From the NCBI GenBank assembly GCA_963676865.2, contig CAXXSS010000001.1, positions 2,604,001 to 2,668,000 on the forward strand: a stretch of 64,000 nt of DNA, written 5' to 3'. This stretch comes from JAAYUD01 sp963676865. GTDB taxonomy: Bacteria > Bacteroidota > Bacteroidia > Bacteroidales > Bacteroidaceae. The position numbers were made by a program, and so were the translations under genes. The first letter of the stretch is position 1, and every line of letters begins with the position of its first letter. Shown here one piece after another: positions 53,627-63,439 of the stretch. The notes beneath the pieces are model-generated. The model was given only the letters and a program-made list of their open reading frames with translations. It was not told the DNA's origin and did no database searches.

Positions 53627-54277
53627 TTAGCTGACCGCTTTTTCTTTTGATATGACTTTCAATAAAGTATATTGAATAGGCTGGTAATAAGAGAAAGGTG
53701 AACTTTCTGGAAGAACAATCTTTTCGACTGACAGCACATAATTGAAACCTCGTTCGTAATCGAATCCTGAGATTCTATTAAATGGGCCGACAGTCCAATT
53801 GTCGTTTTCGTTTTCTCGAATCTTCATGCCTTTACTTGGTAGGTCTTGCGTGAGGTCAGCATATTTGAATTCTCCAATTTCGGAAGAAACATATAGTTTG
53901 ACTTCTGTTCTGGCGCCTTCTGCTTTTTGCTTGGATAGCACTTTGATTAGTTTGTAGGTATACGAACTTCCATCGGCCGGTGGATTGGCTAATGTTGTTC
54001 TTTGGATTTTGAGCTTATATTCATACCCTCTTTCATAGCTGAATCCGTCAATAGAAGATAATCCCATAAAATTGTATTTGGGATTGGAACCCACTTTTAC
54101 GGACATTCCTTCAATAATATCATTGACCAAGAGAACTCCCGAGAAACAGGTATATGCGGATACTTGCACATCCATCGTCTCTACTTTGTCTTGTGATTCG
54201 TCGTTATTAATGCAACTTGTAAAACCTACTGTGCAGCATAATGCCAATAGAAATGTCATTAGTTTATTCGTTTTCAT
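53627..54277 (-). CDS. Lipoprotein with two DUF4377-like repeats
   Basis: This 216-residue protein has a type II signal peptide (LALCCTVGFTSC, Cys22). The mature part has two halves with the same pattern: IDGFSYERGYEYKLKIQRTTL...YTYKLIKVLSKQKAE, then ISGFDYERGFNYVLSVEKIVL...IQYTLLKVISKEKA. These match DUF4377, a small exported domain found also in heat-shock-like lipoproteins. The role is unknown. It diverges from the ECF sigma gene at 54479. Confidence 0.82.
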   Translation of the reverse strand: MKTNKLMTFLLALCCTVGFTSCINNDESQDKVETMDVQVSAYTCFSGVLLVNDIIEGMSVKVGSNPKYNFMGLSSIDGFSYERGYEYKLKIQRTTLANPPADGSSYTYKLIKVLSKQKAEGARTEVKLYVSSEIGEFKYADLTQDLPSKGMKIRENENDNWTVGPFNRISGFDYERGFNYVLSVEKIVLPESSPFSYYQPIQYTLLKVISKEKAVS

Positions 54278-54420
54278 ATCTTAAATTTTAGTAATCGTTT
54301 GTTGTATAAATGCAATTTCTCTCGAAATACTGCATTAAGAGTACTTATAATTTACAAAATAGTAAAAAATTATGTTAGGGTAAAAAGATTCTTTTCGACA
54401 TTCTTTTCAAATATATTCAT

Positions 54421-54455
54421 TTTGTTTCTCTGAATCATAAAAATGATTAATTTTG
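54421..54455 (+). promoter_or_regulatory. Promoter of the second ECF sigma/FecR locus
   Basis: TTTG (54421-54424), 23-nt spacer and TAATTTTG (54448-54455), 23 nt before the sigma ATG, match the Bacteroidota pattern with a slightly long spacer. Confidence 0.6.
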
Positions 54456-54478
54456 CTGCGTAAATTAGACCAAAAGGA

Positions 54479-55063
54479 ATGGTAAATTGTGAAGATTCGC
54501 AAATCATAACCGATTTCTTGAACGGAGATAAGAATGCATACGTCTTGATATATAAGAAGTATGTAGATGGGTTGTACACCTATGGTAGGGCTTTTACCTC
54601 TAATACGGAACAGGTGAAGGATGCTATTCAGGATGTATTCTACAAAATATTGTGCAAAAAATCGCTGTTGGAAAATGTGCATAATCTGAAATGTTTTTTA
54701 TTCATTTCACTCAAGAATAGACTTATAGATATGGGCCGAACGGTGACAACTGTTAATGAAGATGAATACCCGATGACCAGCTTCACGGTGAACGATGTGA
54801 CCGTATTGGATAATCTGATTGAAGAAGAAGATCGGCGGGAGATAAGCCGAAAGATTCAATCGTTGCTGGGGCAACTCACCGATCGTCAACGCGAAGCTGT
54901 GTGCTTGCGCTATATCTACGATATGGAATACAAAGAGATTGCTCAAATACTGAATATGGAAAACGAAAAATCGGCAAGAAACCTTGTCTCGAGGGCGATT
55001 CAGAAGCTAAAAATGGGAAACGCTTATTTCTTATTCTTTTTACCCCTTATCAAACTGAACTGA
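54479..55063 (+). CDS. ECF RNA polymerase sigma factor
   Basis: This 194-residue FecI-like factor has region 2 (LIYKKYVDGLYTYGRAFTSNTEQVKDAIQDVFYKI, about 22-57) and region 4 (RYIYDMEYKEIAQILNMENEKSARNLVSRAIQKL, about 142-175). It is followed by fecR and the STN-containing susC homologue, the classical trans-envelope arrangement, in which substrate import releases the factor. A weak hairpin (55092-55118) lies between it and fecR and may reduce downstream transcription. Confidence 0.94.
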   Translation: MVNCEDSQIITDFLNGDKNAYVLIYKKYVDGLYTYGRAFTSNTEQVKDAIQDVFYKILCKKSLLENVHNLKCFLFISLKNRLIDMGRTVTTVNEDEYPMTSFTVNDVTVLDNLIEEEDRREISRKIQSLLGQLTDRQREAVCLRYIYDMEYKEIAQILNMENEKSARNLVSRAIQKLKMGNAYFLFFLPLIKLN

Positions 55064-55091
55064 TCATACTTTATCCGGTTCCAAAAATAGA

Positions 55092-55118
55092 AGGGATGAA
55101 CGACTTATGTTCATCTCT
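55092..55118 (+). terminator. Hairpin between the sigma factor and fecR genes
   Basis: AGGGATGAAC (55092-55101) pairs with GTTCATCTCT (55109-55118) over 10 bp with one wobble; the following TTTAG is a weak tail. It may attenuate read-through into fecR. Confidence 0.45.
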
Positions 55119-55242
55119 TTAGAGCTATTTGTACCCTCTCTTTTTTGCATAATAAAACTTTTTTGAGAAATTTTTCTAAAAAGTGATGTTATTTTTTTAA
55201 TTCTTTCGTCCTATCCTAGAACAAAAGAAAAAATGCATTTTT

Positions 55243-56451
55243 ATGAAAATAGAGAAGACATATCATCATTGCTCAGTAGCGGATTTACTCAAAGACGAGA
55301 AGTTTCTTTGTTGGATATTGAACCCCGACGAAGAATCTAATAAGTTTTGGACGGAACAGCAGGACGAGTATCCGGAACTGAAAGGTAGTATAGAAAATGC
55401 AATCAGAGTGTTTCGTACAATGAAAATCAATCAACCGGGTTTGTCTGACGAGGAAAAGACAAATATGCTTTCGAATATATACCTTAAGTATAATAAAAAT
55501 AAAGTTGTGCGTAAAATGTATTTTTATGCAGCATCGGCGGCTTGCTTATTACTGGTAGTAGGATTCTCATTTTGGTTGAGCCAATCTTATATCAAACAGC
55601 ATTCTTTGTCGGGCATGTCGGCATTTATTCCGACGTCGCCGTCGTCTGTCGATTTCAATAAATTGAAAAATGTTGAGCTCATATTCGATGGACAAAAGAA
55701 GGTGATAACCGGTAAGGGCAATGTAGATGTTTCTCTAGGAGCCAAAAGTGTGCTGAGTGTGAAAGAGGGGCAGAGCAGCTACCGTTCCAAGCTCGACGAC
55801 TGTTCAAATAATTATACCCGGTTGCTGGTGCCCTGCGGAAAGCGTTCTTCCTTGTCTCTTCCCGACGGAACCAAATTGTGGATCAATTCGGGCACCGAAG
55901 TTCGTTTCTCCAATGCGATGAATGGCAAAGAAAGACAAGTCTTTGTAGATGGAGAAATTTATATCGAAGTGGCCCACAATCCGAAACGTCCTTTTTATGT
56001 CCGCACCTCGGACATGAATGTAAGAGTATATGGTACAAAATTTAATGTGACAGCCTATCATCGTGACAAAACCAAGCGTGTAGCGCTTATCGAAGGTAGT
56101 ATCTCTGTTGGTTCGAATAGAGGTAAAAAGAATACTGTCATGTTGTCTCCGGATCAAGAATACGCTCAATCGAGCAACGGCTTTTCTGTAAAGAAAGTGA
56201 ATGCGGCCGATTTCATGAGCTGGAAAGACGGCTTGTGGATCTTTACGAATGAAGAACTGGGCAGTATCGCACTGCGTTTGTCGCGCTACTACGGCAAGCC
56301 CATCGAGTGTGCAGCCAATATCTCGGATAAGTCGTGTACGGGTAAGCTTGTGCTCTTCGCCGATGTTGATGCTACGATGGAGACAATAGCCGAAATACTT
56401 TCTGTAAGATGTTTATCGATAAACAATAAAATATACCTTAAAAGCAAATAA
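55243..56451 (+). CDS. FecR family anti-sigma factor
   Basis: This 402-residue protein has a cytoplasmic N-terminal part (1-90), one helix (92-112), the FecR domain (LLVPCGKRSSLSLPDGTKLWINSGTEVRF, about 194-222; VYGTKFNVTAYHRD near 263) and a C-terminal DUF4974-like domain (LGSIALRLSRYYGKPIE). It sequesters the sigma factor encoded 180 nt upstream and senses the STN domain of the SusC homologue 110 nt downstream. It is longer than the first FecR because of an extra 70-residue insert after the helix. Confidence 0.93.
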   Translation: MKIEKTYHHCSVADLLKDEKFLCWILNPDEESNKFWTEQQDEYPELKGSIENAIRVFRTMKINQPGLSDEEKTNMLSNIYLKYNKNKVVRKMYFYAASAACLLLVVGFSFWLSQSYIKQHSLSGMSAFIPTSPSSVDFNKLKNVELIFDGQKKVITGKGNVDVSLGAKSVLSVKEGQSSYRSKLDDCSNNYTRLLVPCGKRSSLSLPDGTKLWINSGTEVRFSNAMNGKERQVFVDGEIYIEVAHNPKRPFYVRTSDMNVRVYGTKFNVTAYHRDKTKRVALIEGSISVGSNRGKKNTVMLSPDQEYAQSSNGFSVKKVNAADFMSWKDGLWIFTNEELGSIALRLSRYYGKPIECAANISDKSCTGKLVLFADVDATMETIAEILSVRCLSINNKIYLKSK

Positions 56452-56560
56452 AGTAAAGAATTAAGCCTATGAACGAAGAGAATAGTTAATGTGGTAATAG
56501 AGAGCCGTATAAATCTCTAATAATAAACCCAATTTTATATATAAACAATAATCTAATGAA

Positions 56561-59500
56561 ATGAGACTTGAATTCGTTTTACCCAGAAGTAAAAGATCAA
56601 TCAGTATAGGGACACTTATGTTTCTATTGTTGGTAATGTTTGTTTCTCCGGTAGCGGGCAGTCAGCAAATGCCGCTATTGTCTATCCGTGTAAATGGAAG
56701 CATTAAAGATGCGCTTCATGTCATAGAAAAGAAAAGCAACTTCGTATTTATCTATTCCGATGATATATCGAGAGATTTAAATGAGAAAGTTGCGTTGAAA
56801 GCCGATCGTGAGAGACTTGATAAAATATTGGACGAAATCTTGGCACCCAAGAATTTGTTGTATCGGGTTCATGAAAGGCAGATTTCAATTATCAAATCTT
56901 CGCGTACTCAGCAATTACAAAAAACAAAACCGGCAACTTTAAAGGTTTCCGGCCGGGTTGTAGACGAAAAGGGAGAACCGCTGATAGGTGTAAGTATTCA
57001 GGAGGCCGGAACCAATAACGGTATTACTACCGATAACAACGGATATTACACATTGTATAATGTAGCAGGTTCTAAATCGGTACTGAAATTTACTTATATC
57101 GGTTATGTCCCTCAAGAAGTCGCTGTCGGAAATGTGCATCAGATAAATGTCGCTCTACAGCCCGATACCAAGAACTTGGAAGAAGTTGTTGTGGTAGGTT
57201 ATGGCACGCAGAAAAGAGCCAGTGTCGTAGGTGCGATCACTACAGTGAAACCTTCTATCTTGCAGATGGATCAAACACGTTCGTTAACCAATGCGTTGGC
57301 GGGTTCTGTAGCTGGTATCATTGCCGTGCAGCGGAGTGGCGAACCGGGAAGTGACGCTTCCGATTTCTGGATTCGTGGTATATCCACTTTCTCCGGTGCG
57401 GGATCAAGTCCGCTCGTACTGGTAGACGGTATCGAAAGAAGTATCGACAATATATCTTCCGAAGAAATTGAATCGTTCTCTGTGTTGAAAGATGCTACAG
57501 CAACTGCCGTTTATGGTGTGAAAGGTGCAAATGGCGTGATTCTTATTCAGACCAAACACGGAAAGATAGGTAAACCGACGATTTCTGTCAAGGCCGATTA
57601 TGGTGTATCTACACCTACCAAGTTGCCTAAATTCGTAGACGGCGCTACCTATATGGAAGTGATGAACATTGCAAGTCAATTTACTTCCCAAAAAGATATG
57701 TATACACAAGACGCTATAACTGCAACACGCAACCATACAGACCTGGATTTGTTTCCCAATATGGATTGGCTCAAGACGGTGACAAAAAACTATGTTCCTA
57801 ACGGGCGTGTGTCTTTGGATATAAACGGTGGTACCGAGCGCTTGCGTTATAGCATGGTAGCTTCTTACTTCGGAGAAAAAGGAATTACGGTGACAGATCC
57901 AAGTGTGGATTATGATGCCTCGAATAAACTCTCACGTTACAACATCCGAACCAATCTGGATATGAACTTGACACCTTCTACGTTGATTAATGTGAGTGTG
58001 GGTGGTTATATCATGAGTCAAAGGACACCGGGATGGTCGCCTACAGATATTATTTACTTGGCATTTAAGAATACTCCGGTTTGCTATCCTAAAATCTATT
58101 CGAATGGGCAGATCCCGACTTATACATCGCAAACCAATCCTTGGGCGGCTGCTACGCATACCGGATTTATATCGACTAACTCAAGTAGTATTCAGTCTCA
58201 ATTCGTCGTGACTCAAGATATAGGTAAACTGTGGAAACCCTTGAGTGGATTGAATGCCAAAGGAACGTTTTCGTTCGATTCTTATGGATGGGATTCTTTT
58301 AATCGTACAAAGGTGCAGACCACCTATATGGCAACTGGAAGAGATAAAGATGGCAATCTGATTACGACTATGACCAATCAGGGAAGTAATTTCTTGGGTT
58401 ATAGTAAGGACAATGGTGGTAATCGTTCTCTGTATTTCGAAGGTCAATTGAATTATAGCAAGCGTATAGCCAAAGATCATCAACTTGATGCTTTGTTTCT
58501 CTATAACATGCGCAACTACATTAATGCCAGTGCTACAACGTCTATTTATTCTCTTCCTTATCGTAGCCAAGGTTTGGCCGGCCGTGTTTCTTATAGCTTC
58601 AAAGATACTTATTTCTTAGAAGCCAATTTCGGATACAATGGATCGGAGAACTTTGCTCCCGGTAAAAAATGGGGATTCTTTCCATCTGTAGCAGGTGGAT
58701 GGCTTATTTCGAACGAATCTTTCATGAAATCTCTCTCTTCTACAATATCTAAAATGAAGGTTCGTGCTTCTTACGGTTTGGTCGGCAACGATCAGTTGGC
58801 CGGCCGCCGTTTTGCCTACTTGTCTACTATTGCTGGTGTCGACGGTTATACATACGGCACAAGTGGCGATAATGCTTACAGTGGTTATACCGAAGGAGAT
58901 TTTGGCGTGAATAAGTTGACTTGGGAAACAGTGAAGAAATTTGATTTAGGACTTGAACTTGGATTGTGGGACTGCCTGAATATCCAAGCCGATTATTTTC
59001 ACGAACGTCATGAGAAGATCTTTATGCAGCGTAAGACTATTCCTGAGACAGCCGGCTTTACATCGGCTCCGTGGGCCAATTACGGTATTGCAACCAATCA
59101 AGGGTGCGAGTTTAGCTTGGAAATGAACAAGCAATTCAGTAAAGATCTCTTTTTATCTCTTAGAGGTAGTTTTACTTATGCTCACAACAAAATAATAGAG
59201 TACGATGAACCTGCAGCGTTGAAAAAAACGACTCGCTCTTATACGGGTAATTCTATCGGTACCTACTATGGCCTACAAGCTGTCGGAGTGTTTCAAGAAG
59301 AAGATTTCTTAGCCGATGGCTCAGTCAAAAGCAGTATACCGCAACCTACTTTCGGTACGGTGCATCCGGGTGATATTCGCTATGCTGATACTAATCATGA
59401 CGGTAAAGTTGATGCAAACGATTATAAGCCTATAGGCAGACCTTATAATCCGGAGATCGTATACGGCTTTGGCTTCAGTCTGCGCTATAAGAATTTCGAT

Positions 59501-59938
59501 TTCAGTGCTTTCTTCCAAGGAGATGCCCGTTGCTCCACGATGCTTTCCGGCGATTTGTTGATTCCCGGCAGCGGTGGCGGTGGTATGGGCAATATCTACA
59601 GCAACTGGGATGACCGTTGGAATCCTGCCGATCCGTACAAGAAGAATGTATTTTGGCCTCGTTTTTCGACCACAAAGAGTATCAATAATAACCTACCTTC
59701 TACATGGTGGCTCAAAGATGCCTCTTATATCCGTTTAAAGAACTTAGAAGTGGGCTACACTTTGCCTAAAAGCTGGCAGAAAGCCGCTTTAATGCGTGGA
59801 GCACGTGTATTCTTCAGAGGATCTAATCTTTGGACATGGAGTGCTTTCAATATGTGGGACCCCGAAGTCGGTTCGTCTGATGGTCTGAAATATCCTCCAA
59901 TGAAAGTTTATTCTTTAGGTTTTCAAGTTACATTCTAA
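56561..59938 (+). CDS. SusC-like TonB-dependent transporter with STN domain
   Basis: This 1,125-residue protein has, in order, a signal peptide (about 1-33), an STN domain (about 40-110, LHVIEKKSNFVFIYSDDI), a CarboxypepD_reg-like domain (124-205, KVSGRVVDEKGEPLIGVSI), the VVVVGYGTQKRASV TonB-box/plug start (near 209) and the barrel. The STN domain makes it a transducing transporter that signals through FecR to the sigma factor upstream. It pairs with the SusD homologue 8 nt downstream. ECF-controlled loci of this type often target host glycans. Confidence 0.95.
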   Translation: MRLEFVLPRSKRSISIGTLMFLLLVMFVSPVAGSQQMPLLSIRVNGSIKDALHVIEKKSNFVFIYSDDISRDLNEKVALKADRERLDKILDEILAPKNLLYRVHERQISIIKSSRTQQLQKTKPATLKVSGRVVDEKGEPLIGVSIQEAGTNNGITTDNNGYYTLYNVAGSKSVLKFTYIGYVPQEVAVGNVHQINVALQPDTKNLEEVVVVGYGTQKRASVVGAITTVKPSILQMDQTRSLTNALAGSVAGIIAVQRSGEPGSDASDFWIRGISTFSGAGSSPLVLVDGIERSIDNISSEEIESFSVLKDATATAVYGVKGANGVILIQTKHGKIGKPTISVKADYGVSTPTKLPKFVDGATYMEVMNIASQFTSQKDMYTQDAITATRNHTDLDLFPNMDWLKTVTKNYVPNGRVSLDINGGTERLRYSMVASYFGEKGITVTDPSVDYDASNKLSRYNIRTNLDMNLTPSTLINVSVGGYIMSQRTPGWSPTDIIYLAFKNTPVCYPKIYSNGQIPTYTSQTNPWAAATHTGFISTNSSSIQSQFVVTQDIGKLWKPLSGLNAKGTFSFDSYGWDSFNRTKVQTTYMATGRDKDGNLITTMTNQGSNFLGYSKDNGGNRSLYFEGQLNYSKRIAKDHQLDALFLYNMRNYINASATTSIYSLPYRSQGLAGRVSYSFKDTYFLEANFGYNGSENFAPGKKWGFFPSVAGGWLISNESFMKSLSSTISKMKVRASYGLVGNDQLAGRRFAYLSTIAGVDGYTYGTSGDNAYSGYTEGDFGVNKLTWETVKKFDLGLELGLWDCLNIQADYFHERHEKIFMQRKTIPETAGFTSAPWANYGIATNQGCEFSLEMNKQFSKDLFLSLRGSFTYAHNKIIEYDEPAALKKTTRSYTGNSIGTYYGLQAVGVFQEEDFLADGSVKSSIPQPTFGTVHPGDIRYADTNHDGKVDANDYKPIGRPYNPEIVYGFGFSLRYKNFDFSAFFQGDARCSTMLSGDLLIPGSGGGGMGNIYSNWDDRWNPADPYKKNVFWPRFSTTKSINNNLPSTWWLKDASYIRLKNLEVGYTLPKSWQKAALMRGARVFFRGSNLWTWSAFNMWDPEVGSSDGLKYPPMKVYSLGFQVTF

Positions 59939-59946
59939 AAAGGTTT

Positions 59947-61785
59947 ATGGATATGAAAAAATATATAACATTTATATTATTGGCAATAGCAGCGATGCCG
60001 TTCTTATATTCATGTAGTAATTATTTGGATAAAGAGCCTGACGATATGCTGACTCTGAGTGGCGTGTTCAGTGATGCGACAAATACTAAAAACTGGCTGG
60101 GCGGGGTCTATGATGCAATTCCCGATCCTTTGTGGGGTTATCTTAGCTATTCATACGGTTATTATTTAATGAGCGATGAATCTCAGATCAATAGTGAATT
60201 GGGACAATTCGGTTGGAATGGTTTGCTCAATGTTCAGCAAGGTAGCTGGTCGCCTGTACAGATGGTGCCTAGCTTTGATTTATGGGGCACTACATATCAG
60301 AAAGTGAGAGCGGCTCTTCTCTTTTTGGAAAATGTCAAGGCTATCCCTGAACAACGTCAAACAGCTGAATTGGTCGAAAGATATAAAAATGAAGCTCGTT
60401 TCTTAATGGCTTACTATTACGAACGTATGTTAGAGGTATACGGCCCGTTTCCGTTGGTTACCACATTAGCTAGCTCTACTGCTTCTCCTGCCGATTTACA
60501 ATTGCCTCGTACGCCTTACGATGATATTGTAACTTATCTGGATAAGGAATTGCTCGATTTGTCTAAAGTGTTGCCGGCTTCTTATGACGATACGGATGTA
60601 GGTCGCGCTACTTCGGGCATGTGTCTGGCTATCAGAGCTCGTATGCTTATGTTTGCGGCCAGTCCTCTGTTTAATGGTAACGCTGATTATGCCGATGTTG
60701 TGAACAAAGATGGCAAACCATTGTTCAATTCCACGTATGATGCAACTAAATGGAAAAAAGCGGCCGATGCAGCCAAACTGGTGATCGATATGCCTCAGTA
60801 TAAACTTTATACAGAGAAAAACGACGACGGAAGTATAGATGCTTTAATGTCGTGCATGGATGTTCATCTAAAAGGGGTGCAGCAAAATCCCGAAATCATT
60901 TTCATATATCCGAAGTTGACCCACTATTATTATGAATATCATACATTGCCTCGAGGTTCCGGTTTTGCCGGTTGTGTAGGGACAACTCAAAATATGGTTG
61001 ACGCTTTCTTTATGAACAATGGTAAAAGTATTACGGACCAAGGGTCCAAATATGTGGCAACAGGCTTTTCTACCTCCGATAACTATTATAACACCAAGTA
61101 TAATTATGGCAATGTGAACCGTACAACAGGGTTGGTTACGCGTGCCGGAACATTTAATATGTATGTTAATCGCGAACCCCGTTTTTATGTCAACATTCGC
61201 TATAGCGGTCAATATTGCAGCTTTGATGACAATGGACGTGATGTCGATTTCAAGAAAAACGGTTTGGACGGAGCTCCTTCGCACGATAGTCCGTATGCCG
61301 GTTATCAAATAAACAAAGCGATCAATCCTTCCGATCATAGTGGACAGGCATTCCAGTACAGACCGGGTATCATTCTTCGTTTGGCCGAGATGTATCTCGA
61401 CTATGCCGAAGCATTGAATGAATGTGATCCGGGTAATGTAGATATTGCGAAATATGTCAATTTGATTCGTGAGAGAGCCGGTCTGCCCGATTTGGATGCG
61501 GGTCTGTCACAAACTCAGATGCGTGACGCCATTCGGCACGAACGCCAGGTAGAGTTCGCTTTGGAAGGCGGTACGCGCTATATGGATATTCGTCGTTGGA
61601 AAATAGCAGAAGATGTATTCAAAAAACCTATTCAAGGTATGAATATCCAAGGTACTACACCAAGCGATTATTTTAAGGTCGTTGATATCCAAACACGTAA
61701 TTTCCAGAAGAAAATGTACTTGTGGCCTATTTATCAGAATTACATGGATAATAACGCAAACTTGGTTCAAAATAAATATTGGTAA
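59947..61785 (+). CDS. SusD-like nutrient-binding lipoprotein
   Basis: This 612-residue protein has the lipobox LYSC (Cys23) after a short basic N-terminus (ATG at 59947; ATG 59953 also possible). The helical SusD core shows AIRARMLMFAASPLF near 220 and the C-terminal signature IRHERQVEFALEGGTRYMDIRRWK (about 523-546). It is the lid partner of the SusC homologue. Its stop overlaps the open frame of the next gene. Confidence 0.95.
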   Translation: MDMKKYITFILLAIAAMPFLYSCSNYLDKEPDDMLTLSGVFSDATNTKNWLGGVYDAIPDPLWGYLSYSYGYYLMSDESQINSELGQFGWNGLLNVQQGSWSPVQMVPSFDLWGTTYQKVRAALLFLENVKAIPEQRQTAELVERYKNEARFLMAYYYERMLEVYGPFPLVTTLASSTASPADLQLPRTPYDDIVTYLDKELLDLSKVLPASYDDTDVGRATSGMCLAIRARMLMFAASPLFNGNADYADVVNKDGKPLFNSTYDATKWKKAADAAKLVIDMPQYKLYTEKNDDGSIDALMSCMDVHLKGVQQNPEIIFIYPKLTHYYYEYHTLPRGSGFAGCVGTTQNMVDAFFMNNGKSITDQGSKYVATGFSTSDNYYNTKYNYGNVNRTTGLVTRAGTFNMYVNREPRFYVNIRYSGQYCSFDDNGRDVDFKKNGLDGAPSHDSPYAGYQINKAINPSDHSGQAFQYRPGIILRLAEMYLDYAEALNECDPGNVDIAKYVNLIRERAGLPDLDAGLSQTQMRDAIRHERQVEFALEGGTRYMDIRRWKIAEDVFKKPIQGMNIQGTTPSDYFKVVDIQTRNFQKKMYLWPIYQNYMDNNANLVQNKYW

Positions 61786-61790
61786 TTGAT

Positions 61791-63416
61791 ATGAGCATGA
61801 AATATTTTTGGAAAATATTTACACCGTTATTATTGTTGTTTGTCTCCGTAGGGTGTAGCAGCTCTTCGGGCGACGGACTTCAAAAGGTGAGTGTCTCTAT
61901 CTCTCCATCCAAGAAAGTGATAGAGGAGAGTGCTGGTGGAGAATTATCGTTCTCCATCACTCCAACTCCTTCTTCTGTGGGACTGAAGTGCATTAGTAAT
62001 GCCGATTGGATGACTGCTGTGCCCAATAAGGACTATAGTTGGAATGTATCGGCTAATATGGCTAATCTGAGTAGAAGTGGGCGCATTTATATATTGAATA
62101 AACAATCGCTAGCTCCTATTGATACGATTCAAGTTGTTCAGAAGTCCATTTTGGGAACAATAGACGAAGAAAGTGCATACCATTTCACAGAGACCGATGT
62201 ACCTGTGGAAGTGCCCTTTCCTGGAAATTCATATATTACTACTCCGTTATATGGTACCCAGATAGATAATAATACCGGAGACTTTTCCGGCAATTGGGAC
62301 GATGCTTCTATCGTTGCCAGTACATATTTCTATGTAGGTGCTTCGGGGGTGATGAATTTGGCGATGGTTGCGTCGAATAGCGATGGCTATGGAAAGATTA
62401 AGGTAACTGTTAATGGTAGCAAATCGTATGTTGTGACGGTTAATGGTCCTGCTTCTAAAATATATTCCATTGACAAAATACAGATTGATAGTCCGGGTTA
62501 TGTCAGAATCGATATACAGGGAGTAGAGAAAAGTTCGAAATACTTTGCTCAAGTGCTCGAATATCGTATAGGAGGGACTGCTACGACAGGTAATAACAAT
62601 CATTTTGTTACTCTTGCTTCGAAGGCCAGTGATACTGGCTTCTATTTTCAACGAAGAGGGGCTTCGTCGCATTGGGCCTATACACTTCCTGCCGAAGATG
62701 TTGAGTACTTTTATAACGAAGTGACGGTAGATAAAGCCGTGAACAACTCTTATTATGAGATGAATGGTTTTAGCGAAGGTTATATGGGCATTCAGCAGGT
62801 TGGAGACGGTACTCACAAAGTATTGTTTTCCGTATGGGCTAATCCTAAAGATATAGCAGCGACTCTCCCTATACCTATAAGAACTGGTAAGGATGTTGTT
62901 ATCGGTGACTTCAACAACGAAGATAGCGGTCGCAACTGTTTCTTGGATTTCGATTGGAAAGAAGGACAGACTTATAAAGCATTGGTCAGGATTAAGCCCG
63001 ATGGACAAGGAAATACCATTTATACGGCTTATTTTTATACCGGTACCGAATGGCGTCTACTTGCCGCATTTAAGCGTCCCAAGTTATCGACGCACTACAA
63101 GTCGCCTTACTCTTTCTTGGAGAATTTTGATCCTGTAACCTCCATTACATCACGTCATGTTTTGTACAAAAATCAGTGGGTCTATACGGTTGGGGGAGAA
63201 TGGAAGGAAATAACGAATGCCACTTTTACATGCGATGGAACGGGCGAACAAGGTTTGCGATGGGATTACAGCGGTTCTGTAGACGATGCAAACCATGGGT
63301 TCATCTTAAAGAATTTCGGATTCTCCAACGATCATACGCCGAACAATACCACGTTCAGTCGTAAGGCGGGTGGAACGAAGCCCGATATTGATTTTGATGC
63401 GTTAGAAAATTTATAA
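61791..63416 (+). CDS. BACON/DUF5077/DUF3472-like surface lipoprotein
   Basis: The ATG at 61791 gives 541 residues with a type II signal peptide (FVSVGCSSSSG). Residues about 35-115 form a BACON-like beta domain (VSISPSKKVIEESAGGELSFSI). The middle has a DUF5077-like carbohydrate-binding module (ASTYFYVGASGVMNLAMVASNSDG). The C-terminal part (HFVTLASKASDTGFYFQRRGASSHWAYTLPAEDVEYFYNEVTV) matches DUF3472. Such proteins follow SusC/D pairs and probably bind glycan at the surface. No glycosidase residues are seen. Confidence 0.8.
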   Translation: MSMKYFWKIFTPLLLLFVSVGCSSSSGDGLQKVSVSISPSKKVIEESAGGELSFSITPTPSSVGLKCISNADWMTAVPNKDYSWNVSANMANLSRSGRIYILNKQSLAPIDTIQVVQKSILGTIDEESAYHFTETDVPVEVPFPGNSYITTPLYGTQIDNNTGDFSGNWDDASIVASTYFYVGASGVMNLAMVASNSDGYGKIKVTVNGSKSYVVTVNGPASKIYSIDKIQIDSPGYVRIDIQGVEKSSKYFAQVLEYRIGGTATTGNNNHFVTLASKASDTGFYFQRRGASSHWAYTLPAEDVEYFYNEVTVDKAVNNSYYEMNGFSEGYMGIQQVGDGTHKVLFSVWANPKDIAATLPIPIRTGKDVVIGDFNNEDSGRNCFLDFDWKEGQTYKALVRIKPDGQGNTIYTAYFYTGTEWRLLAAFKRPKLSTHYKSPYSFLENFDPVTSITSRHVLYKNQWVYTVGGEWKEITNATFTCDGTGEQGLRWDYSGSVDDANHGFILKNFGFSNDHTPNNTTFSRKAGGTKPDIDFDALENL

Positions 63417-63439
63417 TTTAACTTTTAGTTCTTGAAATA

